From Epiperipatus broadwayi (Eukaryota; Onychophora; Udeonychophora; Euonychophora; Peripatidae): DNA of 64,000 nt. The position numbers were made by a program, and so were the translations under genes. The stretch spans positions 1,359,911 through 1,423,910 of the forward strand of contig JAQFVV010012441.1 of assembly GCA_028023455.1 (NCBI GenBank), written 5' to 3'. Below the pieces are notes generated by a model. It was given only the letters and a program-made list of their open reading frames with translations, had not been told where the DNA came from and did not search any database. Of the stretch, positions 48,048-60,429 are shown one piece after another (position 1 is the stretch's first letter; every line of letters begins with the position of its first letter).

Positions 48048-50623
48048 TGTAACAGTCAGAAAACGTGTGACTCGTAAACATAGTGCAGAATTCGACCACC
48101 ACACAGAACAGCAGCACCATCGAGATAGCGAAGCCACCCCAGTTACTGAGTTCAAAGCTAGTTTATCGGTTCCACAATACAATCCACGAAACAATGCATC
48201 TGATGCGACATTAGTAAATATTTCCTTAGGCATGGTGGTCAGGGATATGCAAGAGATTCATGATTTTATTCTCGAGTTAGCCAATAATCAAACTAATATT
48301 AATTAAACATTCATATTTACATAATCGAGGAAATATTATATAGAATGGGTATCGAATAAATGAAACGTAACTGCAGACATATAGTTTAAAATTATTTATT
48401 CACACATTTTAATAAAACAATCATTTACTAATAATATTTTATGGATTCAAAGCTTCAGTAGCGGGATTTGCAACATGATTATATTTTAAAGAATACATTT
48501 ATTTATTTAGACATTATTTTATATTGAGGACTTCAGTAGCAGTATTTCCGATACTGTAATGTTTACAAAAGGAATTCACTTATTTGAAGGCATAATCTAG
48601 CTACCTAAAATTCTCGAGTAAGTATTTCTAATGCATGCCTGGAGGGATTTATACCTCTGCAATGCAAGAGTCTAAAGTAAGATTTAAGAGTAGCGGCGGA
48701 TATATATTTACTTAATTAAAATATTTATTTTATGACTAAGGGCAAAAAATTTATTTGAGAGTGAATTATGAAGATAATGCAGAGGCAGAGTGATATATAG
48801 AATAATAAAACTAAGTAAAGGAACACGTGGTACGCTTTAGAAAAGTGATATAGAATGGCAGTATATCGAAACTGCAATGCCGTGAATGAGTTTATAAGAC
48901 TGTCGGGTTGGTCTCTGCCTTGGCCCGATGAAGTAAGGTGTCACATAAGCATAACCAGGGACAAGCGGTATGTGTTGCAATTTGCCGGCTGACTGCATGA
49001 CATTGTCAAATCCTACGGGAGCACCCATTATGCCCGCTTGTGTAGGATGACTGGGGTTAATTTCAACCCTGAAGAATCCGGAAATTTCATGGCAGAATGG
49101 GTCATCGCGTCTCTAAAATGTAACACATGTATTCTGTATAAACGATTATGATGAGATTTAAATAGATTTCTGACTCGGCTTTACATTATCAACATTTACT
49201 AAAGAACTCTGGCGACTTTCAAAGAAATGTAATTTTCTAGAATTATTCATTAGATTTAATAAATACAAAACATATATAAATTGGGAATTATTATAACTAA
49301 TACATCAGCCATTTGCGAAGTAGTAGACCCCTGCATTACAATAAATGATGCATTGAATGCGTGTCGATTTATATGAAAGTTAAGTTAGTTATGAAAGCAA
49401 ATATTAATGAAAATTTGACACGCATTCATTGTTCCAAGCGATCATAGATTTAAACTTTGAAAATTGAGACAATTATGAGCATGCAATAATTAAATAATAA
49501 CTATAGATAGAATGCAGATTTGAGAAATACGAACCCAAGAAAGATAGAGTGAGATAAGCTAGATTATTAGAGAAATTTACATATTAAATTAATTATTCAA
49601 TTTTAATTATACAAATGATAGTTTTTATATTTTATAATTTAGATAAGTACTATAAAGAATAGCTATAGCATGTTATTAGAGTACTCTAGAGTTTGAACAC
49701 AGACAGGTACCTGTTTTATAAGAAGTTTTCTGATTCCATTAGTTTAGCAGCAAAAAGTTTACGAGTGGCAATTCTTTCTTGTATTTAGATATTTCATTTA
49801 CTTTCACAGCAGCAGCAGCTTTCTCATTTATTTCAGGCAGCAGATCTTCATGGTGAATTTATGACAGGCAATGGAAAGTTCAGCATCCGATAGGCCATCT
49901 CCCAATGGAGAATAATCTAGGTGCTTTACTCGGTCATACCTTGACAGGAACAAATTATTTTTATATTTTGGAGACTCTCAGTGATCGAGAGCAAAGCTAA
50001 AGTTTTAGTCAATGTCTCCAGCAAGTCTAAGATGGCCTCTTTTCTTATCTTGATCTCTCACATTTTTGTTAAGATATTTTTAGGTTCTACTTAATCTGCC
50101 CTGAGGATAATCAATGCATTTTGTTGGTTTTAATTAAAGAAAGCTGCCGTTCTATTGTTTACATTTTACATTTACTAATTACATTTTGGGGAATTTTTCT
50201 TTAATTAATCTATTATCTATCACTGACCAATGCTTTTAAATTTCAAAGACAAAAAGGGAACATAAGATTATTTTAACTTTTAATTAAATATTACATCAGA
50301 TTTTTTTAGAATTATTATTAAACGAAATTTAAACAAAGCAATAAATACGAACTTTATAATCCAAAATAAATGATTAAAATTATACAAAATTATATAACTA
50401 AAAGAAATCTAAATTATATTATTTTATCCCTATTTATTGCCTTTAATTTGAGATCGAAATGTGTGCATGTTTATGCCGAATTCTACATATATTTATACAT
50501 TTTTAATATTGTTACACACACAATTCGATACCAAAAAGTTTAAATTTGGGCGGGATAGACTGATCAGTGAGAGACGACAGAAAAGGTGAAACTTAAGATT
50601 CGAATACGAATCTTACTGTTTCA
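48048..50623 (-). repeat. 3' LTR of giant-LTR retrotransposon
   Basis: 2576 bp beginning TGTAACAGTC and ending ACTGTTTCA on the plus strand. It is nearly identical along its length to 52561-55292. The TG..CA ends are intact. The element is oriented minus because its integrase reads that way. Confidence 0.93.
48052..48306 (+). other. Open frame at the LTR terminus (not a confirmed gene)
   Basis: From the LTR edge, a frame of about 85 residues runs on the plus strand (TVRKRVTRKHSAEFDHHTEQ at its start), antisense to the integrase. In the other LTR the same frame has two stops. The composition is protein-like, but there is no known domain. It could be a captured sequence or chance. Confidence 0.3.
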
Positions 50624-50640
50624 TTTCCCCGTACTTCCTG
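50624..50640 (-). promoter_or_regulatory. Polypurine tract candidate
   Basis: The minus strand reads GGGGAAA immediately before the LTR start TGAAACAG, the expected place for plus-strand priming. Confidence 0.5.
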
Positions 50641-51099
50641 TGAACAATTAAGGAAGAACAAAGGAGGCAAAAAAGAGAAAAAAAAAATTTTTACATTATA
50701 TAATTTAAATACGAAAACATTATTATTGTTTGTACAGATATATTGAAATATAGAAAGCAGAGATTACATGAAGCAATGAACAATTTATATACCCGGATCT
50801 AGAATTTATAGTTTAATTAAAATGGTTTAATTTGGCCGTGTCTGGTTAAAATCATAGTAATAATTAGTTAAACTGAATGTATATATATAAAAAAAACTCT
50901 TAGAATAGGATTAGTTAGTATAATATAAAAAAAATTTTTTTAAGAGTAATAGTAATTAAAACAATAATATATATATAATAAAATTTTTATCTAAAACCCT
51001 ATTTGACTAAAGTACAATCCATTCAACCAAGTTCATTATATCAAGTTCATTTTAATATTTTTGAATACGTTTAATAACCGTCCTAATAGTCTAATATTT

Positions 51100-51861
51100 T
51101 TACAACCCTGGGTCAGGTGGATAATACCTACATGATTTGAGATTACGGGCATTATATGTCCCTTTTATGATATCTCCATCTTTTAATAAATATGCATTTG
51201 GGCCACACGTGCGATCAATTATAAAGGGCACCCAGTACAAAAAAAAGAACCTTTTATATACTCTTTTATCTTGGTTACTTTGTTGAGAGTTCCATACCCA
51301 AACATAGTTCCTGACCTGGAAATGTTGGCTTCTCCGATCTGCTCGTAATTTCCATTCTGCCCTTTCTGTAAGGCGGTGGTGTGCCTTGCGTCTGTCAGTT
51401 TCAATATTGATTTCACGTGCATCCATGGGTAATGGCATCTTGATCAGTAATGAGTCCTCTTTACCAAAATGCAAACGTGTTGGTGTCATGCTAGTGTCCA
51501 TCTTCGTCTCTTTTTTACTGCTTTCACTCAACAGTTCTTGTGGGCCTTCATCTATTGGAATAAGGTCTATTTGCTCATCTACTATCATAGGTTTGTCAAG
51601 TATTTCTAATTCCCTTTCCTTTTCCATATCTTTAATTTCTTCTTCCTTTTTACTAACTGGGGATATTCCATAATGTTCTTTGATCATTTCAAGATATATC
51701 AACATATCCCTATCAATTTTCTGACGCTCCCTAACTCTTATCTCCTCCTCTTCCTGACTCGTTTTTGGTTCTTCATATCTTCTTCTTGCTTGCTCATGTA
51801 TTTTCCTCCATTCTTCTTTACTCTGTCTAAATATTTCAAGTAACCTTAGACTGAAGTTCAT
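51100..51861 (-). CDS. Integrase C-terminal domain protein of LTR retrotransposon
   Basis: A 253-residue uninterrupted minus-strand frame starts with ATG at 51861. Residues 1-120 are highly charged and probably coiled (many Glu, Lys, Arg). From about residue 125, TPTRLHFGKE recalls the TPFxLxFG segment after the integrase core. Then come the FQVRNYVWVWN strand (about residue 185), YWVPFIIDRTCGPNAYLLKD (a GPF/Y module with the Gly-Pro changed to Val-Pro) and GTYNARNLKSC. These mark the C-terminal DNA- or chromatin-binding domain of Ty3/gypsy integrases. The catalytic core is not encoded, so this cannot integrate DNA alone. It may be a leftover or a fused accessory protein. Confidence 0.75.
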   Translation of the reverse strand: MNFSLRLLEIFRQSKEEWRKIHEQARRRYEEPKTSQEEEEIRVRERQKIDRDMLIYLEMIKEHYGISPVSKKEEEIKDMEKERELEILDKPMIVDEQIDLIPIDEGPQELLSESSKKETKMDTSMTPTRLHFGKEDSLLIKMPLPMDAREINIETDRRKAHHRLTERAEWKLRADRRSQHFQVRNYVWVWNSQQSNQDKRVYKRFFFLYWVPFIIDRTCGPNAYLLKDGDIIKGTYNARNLKSCRYYPPDPGL

Positions 51862-52516
51862 TGATGCTATACTGTCATTTTCTGCTTCAATTTTTCTTAA
51901 TATTATTTATTTATTTTATATTACTAGCATTTGACTATCCCCCACCAATATATTGGCCCTATAACACTCTTTCGCTGCCCTCACCTACTCTACATTGCCC
52001 TATCTCTATATTGCTGCGTTTACCATATTTAACATTAATATTATAGCGAACTACTGGTAACGCGTATAAGCCACTGCTGTCTATGATATATATATATATT
52101 TGTACTTTAACAAAATATTTACTATTAACATATATAACAAGCTTCTGCTGTCTATGCTATATATATAAAACGGTGTTTTAATAAAAAAAATTCAATGCTA
52201 CTTGCTTTCTCATTTAGCGACTGATTACTTTTTTTTTTGACATATATATATATAAAATATTTCATTAGATCCGAGTATTTTCGTTCCTTCTTAAATTACA
52301 CACACATCCCTGCTTTCCTTAAATTTGTTATTATGCCTGCTGTTCTTTCACTCACTCGACCCACATTATTTCACTCGATTTATTTTTTTTCATTATTATT
52401 ATCAAAACAAAATCGTATATACATAGAATAATTAGCCAACTCGAGTAACGAACGCTAAAAGAAATTTATATGCATTATATTTTGCTCAGGGTATATATGG
52501 GTTTTTTGTATCGAAA

Positions 52517-52537
52517 GCTCCACGTTGGAAAGCGCCA
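52517..52537 (-). promoter_or_regulatory. tRNA-Lys-like primer binding site candidate
   Basis: The minus strand reads TGGCGC, TTT, CCAACGTGG, AGC. Without the TTT it matches the complement of the 3' end of tRNA-Lys(CUU), TGGCGCCCAACGTGGGGC, at all but one position. It lies 23 nt inside the 5' LTR, farther than usual. Confidence 0.45.
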
Positions 52538-53004
52538 AACGCTAAAAAAAAATTTAACTATGTAACAATCAGAAAACGTGTGACTCGTAAACATAGTGCA
52601 GAATTCGACCACCATACAGAACAGCAGCACCATCGAGATAGCGAAGCCACCCATGTTACTGAGTTCGAACCTAGTTTATCAGTTCCACAATAAAATCCAT
52701 GAAACAACGCATGTGATATGACATTAGTAAATATTTCCTTAGGTACGGTGGTCAGGGATATGCAAGAGATTCATGATTTTATTCTCGAGTTAGCCAATAA
52801 TCAAACTAATATTAATTAAACATTCATATTTACATAATCGAGGAAATATTATATAGAATGGGTATCGAATAAATGAAACGTAACTGCAGACGTATAGTTT
52901 AAAATTATTTATTCACACATTTTAATAAAACAATCATTTACTAATAATATTTTATGGATTCAAAGCTTCAGTAGCGGCATTTGCTACATGATTATATTTT
53001 AAAG

Positions 53005-53246
53005 AATACATTTATTTATTTAGACATTATTTTATATTGAGGACTTCAGTAGTGGTATTTCTGATACTATAATGTTTACAAAAGGAATACATTTATTTAT
53101 TTAGACATTATTTTATATTGAGGACTTCAGTAGTGGTATTTCTGATACTATAATGTTTACAAAAGGAATACATTTATTTGTTTAGACATTATTTTATCTT
53201 GAGGACTCAGTAGCGGTATTTTCGATACTGTAATGTTTCCAAAAGG
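53005..53246 (+). repeat. 81-bp tandem repeat, three units, inside the LTR
   Basis: Units start at 53005, 53086 and 53167 (AATACATTTATTT) and run to AATGTTTAC(C)AAAAGG. The corresponding place in the other LTR has a single unit. Confidence 0.9.
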
Positions 53247-53492
53247 AATTCACTTATTTGAAGGCATAATCTCACTACCTAAAATTCTCAAGTAAGTATT
53301 TCTAATGCATGCCTGGAGGGATTTATACCTCTGCAATGCAAGAGTCTAAAGTAAGATTTAAGAGTAGCAGTGGACATATATTAATTAAAATATTTATTTT
53401 ATGACTAAGGGCAAACATTTATTTGATAGTGAATTATGAAGATAATGCAGAGGCAGAGTGATATATAGAATAATAAAACTAAGTAAAGGAAC

Positions 53493-53822
53493 ATGTGGTA
53501 CGCTTTAGAAAGGCGATATGGAATGGCAGTATATCGAAACTGCAATGCTGTGAATGAGTTTATAAGACTGTCGGGCTGGTCTCTGCCTCGGCCCGACAAA
53601 GTAAGGTGTCACATAAGCATAACCAGGGACAAGAGGTACATGTCACAATTTGTTGGCTGGTTGCATGACATTGTCAAATCCTATGGGAGCACCCAGTATG
53701 CCCGCTTGTGTAGGACGACTGGGGTTAATTTCAACCCTGAAGAATCCGGAAATTTCATGGCAGAATGGGGCATCGCATCTCTAAAATGTAACACATGTAT
53801 TCTGTATAAACAATTATGTTGA
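53493..53822 (+). other. Open frame within the LTR (not a confirmed gene)
   Basis: A 109-residue plus-strand frame is open in this LTR. In the other LTR the same frame is readable apart from one Trp-to-stop change. Its composition (RLSGWSLPRPDKVRCHISI, CRTTGVNFNPEESGNF) is unlike AT-rich noise. It is antisense to the integrase. No family recognised. Confidence 0.35.
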
Positions 53823-55292
53823 GATTTAAATAGATTTCTGACTCGGCCCTACATTATCAACATTTACTAAAGAACTCTGGCGACTCTCAAAGAAATGTAA
53901 TTTTCTAGAATTATTCATTAGATTTAATAAATGCAAAACATATATAAATTGGGAATTATTATAACTAATATGTCAGCCATTCGTGAAGTAGTAGACCCCT
54001 GCATTACAATAAATGATGCATTGAATGCGTGTCGATTTATATGAAAGTTAAGTTAGTTATGAAAATAAATATTAATGAAAATTTGACACGCATTCATTGT
54101 TCCAAGCGATCATAGATTTAAACTTTGAAAATTGAGACAATTATGAGCATGCAATAATTAAATAATAACTATAGATAGAATGTAGATTTGAGAAATACGA
54201 ACCCAAGAAAGATAGAGTGAGGTAAGCTAGATTATTAGAGAAATTTACATATTAAATTAATTATTCAATTTTAATTATACAAATGATAGTTTTTATATTT
54301 TATAATTTAGATAAGTAATATGAAGAATAGCTATAGCATGTTATTAGAGTACTCTAGAGTTTGAACACAGACAGGTACCTGTTTTATAAGAAGTTTTCTG
54401 ATTCCATTAGTTTAGCAGCAAAAAGTTCACAAGTGGTAATTCTTTCTTGTATTTAGATATTTCATTTACTTTCACAGCAGCAGCAGCTTTCTCATTTATT
54501 TCAGGCAGCAGATCTTCATGGTGAATTTATGATGGGCAATGAAAAGTTCGGCATCCGATAGGCCATCTTCCAATGGAGAATAATCTAGGTGCTTTACTCG
54601 GTCATATCTTGGCAGGAACAAATTATTTTTATATTTTGGAGACTCTCAGTGATCGAGAGCAAGGCTAAAGTTTTAGTCAATGTCTCCAGCAAGTCTAAGA
54701 TGGCCTCTTTTCTTATCTTGATCTCTCACATTTTTGTTAAGATATTTTTAGGTTCTACTTAATCTGCCCTGAGGACAATCAATGCATTTTGTTAGTTTTA
54801 ATTAAAGAAAGCTGCCGTTCTATTGTTTACATTTTACATTTACTAATTACATTTTGGGGAATTTTTCTTTAATTAATCTATTATCTATCACTGACTGATG
54901 CTTTTAAATTTCAAAGACAAAAAGGGTACATAAGATTATTTTAACTTTTAATTAAATATTACATCAGATTTTTTTTAGAATTATTATTAAACGAAATTTA
55001 AACAAAGCAATAAATATGAACTTTATAATCCAAAATAAATGATTAAAATTATACAAAATTATATAACTAAAAGAAATCTAAATTATATTATTTTATCCCT
55101 ATTTATTGCCTTTAATTTGAGATCGAAATGTGTGCATGTTTATGCCGAATTCTACATATATTTCTACATTTTTAATATTGTTACACACACAATTCGATAC
55201 CAAAAAGTTTAAATTTGGGCGGGATAAACCAGTCAGTGAGAGACGACAGAAAAGGTGAAACTTAAGATTCAAATACGAATCTTACTGTTTCA

Positions 55293-55296
55293 GTAT
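55293..55296. repeat. Target-site duplication GTAT (right)
   Basis: Matches 48044-48047. Confidence 0.7.
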
Positions 55297-55303
55297 GAAT
55301 AAA

Positions 55304-55500
55304 AACTTCTCATAATTGAACTGAAAATGAATTTTCACATGGATATGAATGAACTTTATTGTAAGGACTTGCAAATGAATTACTGATAAATAAAGTGCTT
55401 CTAAACTTCTCATAATTGAATTGAAAATGAATCTTCACATGGATATGAAGAAACTTTATTAGAAGGACTTGCAAATGAATTGTTGTTAAATAAAATTGTT
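55304..55500 (+). repeat. Two-copy direct repeat, 100-bp period
   Basis: AACTTCTCATAATTGAA begins at 55304 and 55404. Both units continue through CACATGGATATGAA and GGACTTGCAAATGAATT. Confidence 0.9.
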
Positions 55501-55860
55501 GTTACTTAAAATTAATTTTAGTTATCTAGTTGTTCATGTTGCATCACTTGTTATTCATTGCCCTTGTTCATGAAAATCTTATGCGTCGTGAGCTATGTCT
55601 GGCATAACTAGACCTAGGTAAGTCAGGATGTAGTAAAATGGAACTCTAGTGGTGATGTTTGGGAAACCAAACACAGAAATTTCTAGATGCTTCCAGTCTT
55701 TATGGTACTATATCCTCTGATGAGCAGGAAATATTGTTGTGGGGGTGGGGGTGATGTCTGTATTGGGGAAAGCCAATTGATGGTTCCTTTCTACAATATG
55801 CTCATCAGGAAATTGTTACAACTGAGGTAATAAAGGGGTTGTACGGGGTCCAGTTACAAT
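55500..55860. other. Unassigned, less AT-biased sequence
   Basis: Contains a G-rich GGGGGTGGGGGTG tract and a short inverted pair CTGATGAGCA / TGCTCATCAG. No gene or named repeat. Confidence 0.4.
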
Positions 55861-55864
55861 ATAT

Positions 55865-56090
55865 ATGATCACTAGATGGAGCTTACCAATAGCTCTAAAC
55901 AAGCTTTGTTTTTATAAGGGCCAAAAGAGATAGAATTCAAAATCTCTATCATTATCTTTACCTCCAGACCAGCTGGTTTCAAGCTTATGGTTCACATCAG
56001 TGGAGGGCTGTGAGTCTAGAAACTAGATCTAAAATACTAACTCAAAAGTCAGCACTTATAAAACACATTTCTATCAATCTGGAGGGCCTA
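55865..56090 (-). mobile_element. Hammerhead-bearing repeat, family iii, copy D
   Basis: Matches the tail and core of the 17.7-18.7 kb units (GATCACTAGATGGAGCTTAC at one end). Its body is lost after about 56080. Confidence 0.7.
55957..56015 (-). ncRNA. Hammerhead-like motif, family iii copy D
   Basis: CUGAUGU (56000-55994; A9 to U), stem II GAAC..GCUU with CAUAA loop, GAAA (55980-55977), a five-pair stem III made by ACCAG/CUGGU, C17 at 55967. Stem I UGGAGG pairs fully with CCUCCA. Confidence 0.55.
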
Positions 56091-56099
56091 GTCTGGAGG

Positions 56100-57922
56100 C
56101 AACCTATCCTTCATGATAAACAAAAACCTTGTAGTGCTTTATCCTAAAGTTGAATCTGTATTTTCATATTAATCAGAAAATATCAAGATCATATTTTCTT
56201 CAATATTATCACTAATTGGACATAAAATGAAGTGCAATGATTATCACTCCCTGGGTTGAAAACAATGCTCAGCAAATTATTTATTTAATTATCTAACAGA
56301 ATGTAATTTTTTCTTATACTAGCATATTAACATTATTCATAGAACTACATATTTAAAGAAAATAAGGGAAATTATAGAGTTACAAGTAAGAGATTAAATA
56401 TTCTGCCATAGAACAATTGTAACTATTTGCTTTTCATATTAGATTTTTGATTTATGAGACACTTTGAGAAATTAATTGTACTCAATGTCTGGGATAATGC
56501 TGTACTTTATTTACTAATTAATTATGTTTTTTGAAAATTATCCAGTTCATATTTTTTTCAATATGACATATAAAGTATTTGTGAATAAATGGCCCCATAT
56601 ACTTAACTTTTCACTAATATGTGGGAAAGAGTTCTTGTCATAATACTCAGTACCCATTTCTAATGGCAGGTATTTGTCATTAATTAATTTGGTATTCTAT
56701 TCTGCATCCATCACATGAATGACTTATCACTTAAAAGTTTCAACTTTTCATATCACTTAGCATCAATACTATCATTTAACATTGATTATACTTGTAGATC
56801 AGTGAAGAGAGGGGTGACTTTTAGGGTTAAGCTTCCAAGATTTAATTCACAACTAAGAAAAGCAAAAAATTGACATTTTACATCATGTGACAATTTTTTT
56901 AAAACAGACACATCATAGTAATATATTCTCCAAAATGTGGCACAAGCAAACTTCTGGTTAAATGAGATAAATGAACGGAAGAACCCGTTATCCCAAATTA
57001 AAAGTATCTAGCAACCATTTTAGTGATCAATACGGATTCACTAAGGCTAGGTAATGACAATTTTAATTTACTATCAACTAAAAAGGAAGGTATATATTGA
57101 GAAAAAAAAAATTATTACATATTAAAATATACATTGCCATTACGAATTTAGGAAATCACTAAAAAGAATTAAAAAAGATTGATAAAACAGTCTTTGATAT
57201 AACATACAACAAACCCAAGTTTTCTCCAATAGTTACTCATTTTGAAAAAAAACAAACAATAAAAAATGAGGTTTAATTGCAGTGTGAAAAGTATTTAACT
57301 TTCTTATCTTGTTTCATCCTTTGTATAAATGTAATTAGTTACATATTTACTAGCCAATGTTCAATAAACAGCTGGATTGGCTATGAGACACTAAGTGAAA
57401 GGAAAATTCTAGAACCATTTCAATCTTAATTAAATGCCATTGCGGTATCTTAGGGATCTCTGTGCGTCAACTTAAACCCCCTGCATTATTTTTTGATGAG
57501 TTTCGGTATATATTTTAATTGTAAAGATTTAAATACTAAAAATATAAATGGAATGAGTTTATTAAAAAAAAAAAAACATTGTATAATTCAACAACAAAAC
57601 GTATATTAAAATTAGTTATTCAATCTTACGAAATGAGAAAATAAAAGTTATATTTAGATACCGTATTAAAGATTCTTTAGAACTGATGAAACAAAATATA
57701 AAAATTGCCACAGAAGTTTAGTACTAGAATTAAAATAAAAGCGAGTAAATAAATTTAACTTCGAGACAAAAATGACAGAAATATAAACTAGATTCGAACC
57801 TATGTCTTCGCATGGAAAAATAAATGTTATTGTACAATGAGGCCCTGTTTTTAAGTTATATAAGTGAATACTTCCTGTATCATGAATTCAAAGGTAAAGT
57901 TATCTTAAAATTTATCTTTAAT

Positions 57923-57960
<38 letters not shown>

Positions 57961-57990
57961 AATTTATTAAACGCACATTGATTATGTAAG
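56100..57990. other. AT-rich DNA, no gene recognised
   Basis: Holds an (ATT)n run at about 57927-57960. No other feature. Confidence 0.5.
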
Positions 57991-57991
57991 T

Positions 57992-58240
57992 AATATTTAC
58001 TGAGGCTATAACCTCGATAATATGCGTATAAAATGTGATAGTGGGGACCTCTACAGGTGTTTTAACCTTAGCATAAGCTTGTGGTTAAAACACCTGTAGA
58101 GGTTCTGGCTATAACCTCGATAGTAGGGACCTCTACAGATGTTTTAACCATAGCGTAAGCTTGTGGTTAAAACACCTGTAGAGGTCCCTACTATCATATT
58201 TTATACACATATTATCGAGGTTATAGCCTCAGTAAATATT
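57992..58240. mobile_element. Nested foldback (MITE-like) element
   Basis: The outer arms (57992-58043 and about 58190-58240, ACTGAGGCTATAACCTCGAT) are reverse complements. Inside lie two tandem units, each itself a palindrome of GGACCTCTACAG..GTTTTAACC with an AAGCTTGTGG centre (about 58045-58105 and 58128-58188). No coding sequence. Confidence 0.85.
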
Positions 58241-60429
58241 ATTATTATTATTTATTTATTTTTGAATTTGGGGTAAGTTAATCACATTTTTTTTGTGAGT
58301 AGCATTGGAATTTACAATGTACTTTTAAACCTAACCGGTCCTAACATGTTAGGATTAATTGGATAAGATATTGTAAAGTAATTTTTTCTCTTTATCATGA
58401 TCAAAGTTGAATTATAGTCACTTTTTGTCTTTCATCTGCTTATTATAAGATACAAATAGTAATAGTAAAACAATGAACCATAGTAGGACTAGGGATATAA
58501 ATTATATGGAATGTGTAAATTTTACTTGATACAAACTCTTCAAGACCAGAAAGGAATATTCTATTAGTAAATAAAGAGCTACCAAGATTTAAGATCGATC
58601 TGATTTTAGTGAAATTCGTTCTCTAGAGGAAGAAAGGTTAATAAAACAGATAGATAGCTACAAGTTTTAGTAAAGGAACAGATCTGTTAGTGAAAGGGAG
58701 AAATGCATGATGTTGGATTTACTGTAAGATTTGATTTGGTATATTTTATTTTTGGGTTTTCTTGTTATATCAATGACAGGGTAATGATGCATTGCACAAT
58801 AGTGCTATGGCTCATCTTATTATGGCTTTTCTTCAAACATAGATTCAGAGAATTCACAGAAAGAAAGCTTTAATTCCTTACGGATAGCATTATTACAACA
58901 ATACCACTATTAGCTAGAAGTTTTCTATTGGAGACTTTAAAGAATGAGCAAATATTTGAAATAATAGTATGATGTTGTAAATCAATTGGTCTGTGGTGGA
59001 ATTTTTGCTTTGTGTAAATTGAGTATCAAAAATACTCCTTTTGCATAAACGACTATAAAAGAACTTAAATGCATCCACACTCAAAGCAATGACACTTAAT
59101 AGATTAGATTATACTAATAAAAAGAAATTGGTATTAGGAGTGAGTACTTAGAAGCACAGATTGTAGGAGAAATTATAGATTAGTCGACTCCAAGATTAAA
59201 TTGATAGATGCATTAAAAAGCAGAACTTATTCAAATGAAATATGGCATTTTGTGTTTGGCAGACAATAATAATAATGTGGAACTTTATAATAAATATAAG
59301 ATCTGAAGGCAGAAGGAAGTTAATCAACTAAAAAGATTTTAAAATGATTGTTGAATTAAAACATAAAGAAAATACAACCATTCACTGCTTATGGTCATTC
59401 TAAAAGTTAATTGATTCACTGAAAGCATCATATAGACCTGAGAAATGGTATTAAAATTCTATTAAAACCAGCAATGACAATTTCAACAAGTGGAAAGAAT
59501 ATATTGATTATCTTTAGAATAAGAATATAAGAATAAAGGTGATCATTTTTAATAATATAACTATCTTATGCATAGGGTTAATTTTGATTTAGGCAAAGAT
59601 ATCCAGATTAGTGAAATTAAAACAGATTATTCTATCATATAAATCAAAAGACTGCAGATCATAAAAAAAATCTGGAAAAGTTTTAAAATGTGTCAGAGAT
59701 TTGATAACTTCAAAAATAGTGGATTTTTTAAAGAATATATGGAATCATAAGTTGGATGCCTGATCTTAAGAATCTCATATTGCTCCAGGTTTTAAAAATA
59801 AAGTGAGTAGATAAGCTTGGAGTAATTATCATGAAATATTATTATTATTCATTACAGCAAAGATATTTTTCAGGATTTTGCTTTATAATTTTTTTATAGG
59901 TGAATGGTTCCAAAAGATTCAGTGTGCTTTTAGAATACAAGATCACTATGAACATGGTTTTTTTACCAGGCAAATGTAAGACAAATGTCAGAAACAAAGA
60001 AGTAATTTATAAATTGATATTACTGATTTACTGATTAGGTAAAGGCATTTGATTGAGTCAATAATACAGGTCCTGCATAGTTTGAAATTACTTGATGATC
60101 TACCAAAATTTAGTCCTACTACACTGCTTTTACATGATGAGATGAGAGAAGACATTACTAATATAAGCAGAAAATGTAAAGTATTTTAAATAAAACTAAA
60201 ATTATAAGGATGTGTATTTGTTTTAACATTATAATTTTTATAGCACTGTCTTTAGAAGTGTTTATAGATAGCTTAATGAAACAGAGATCAAGATATAATA
60301 CAGGTTTGATGGTGGAATTTTTAAATTGAATAAAATTGTTAAATAAAACTTCATTTTCTTGGATTCCTATACAGTTTGCTGATGATTGTCATATTTTTGT
60401 CAGTTTAATAAATATATTTCATGTTTTAA

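Larger units (their letters stand above)
50624..52560 (-). mobile_element. Internal region of giant-LTR Ty3/gypsy element, internally deleted
   Basis: Only 1937 bp separate the LTRs, against roughly 4-5 kb for an autonomous element. Gag, protease, RT and RNase H are absent. One ORF with an integrase C-terminus remains. The size ratio (large LTRs, short interior) resembles a large retrotransposon derivative that would need helper proteins. Confidence 0.8.
52561..55292 (-). repeat. 5' LTR of giant-LTR retrotransposon
   Basis: 2732 bp, TG..CA ends, near-identical to the left LTR but 156 bp longer because an 81-bp segment is present three times instead of once. Confidence 0.93.

Noticed and set aside
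50108-50130. Hammerhead-like CUGAGGA within the giant LTR (which would make it a retrozyme LTR)
   Set aside because: No GAAA or second strand follows at a sensible distance.
55690-55830. Further hammerhead (CTGATGAGCAGGAAATA and its inverse)
   Set aside because: CUGAUGA is present, but no stem II lies between it and GAAA, and stem III and stem I cannot be built.
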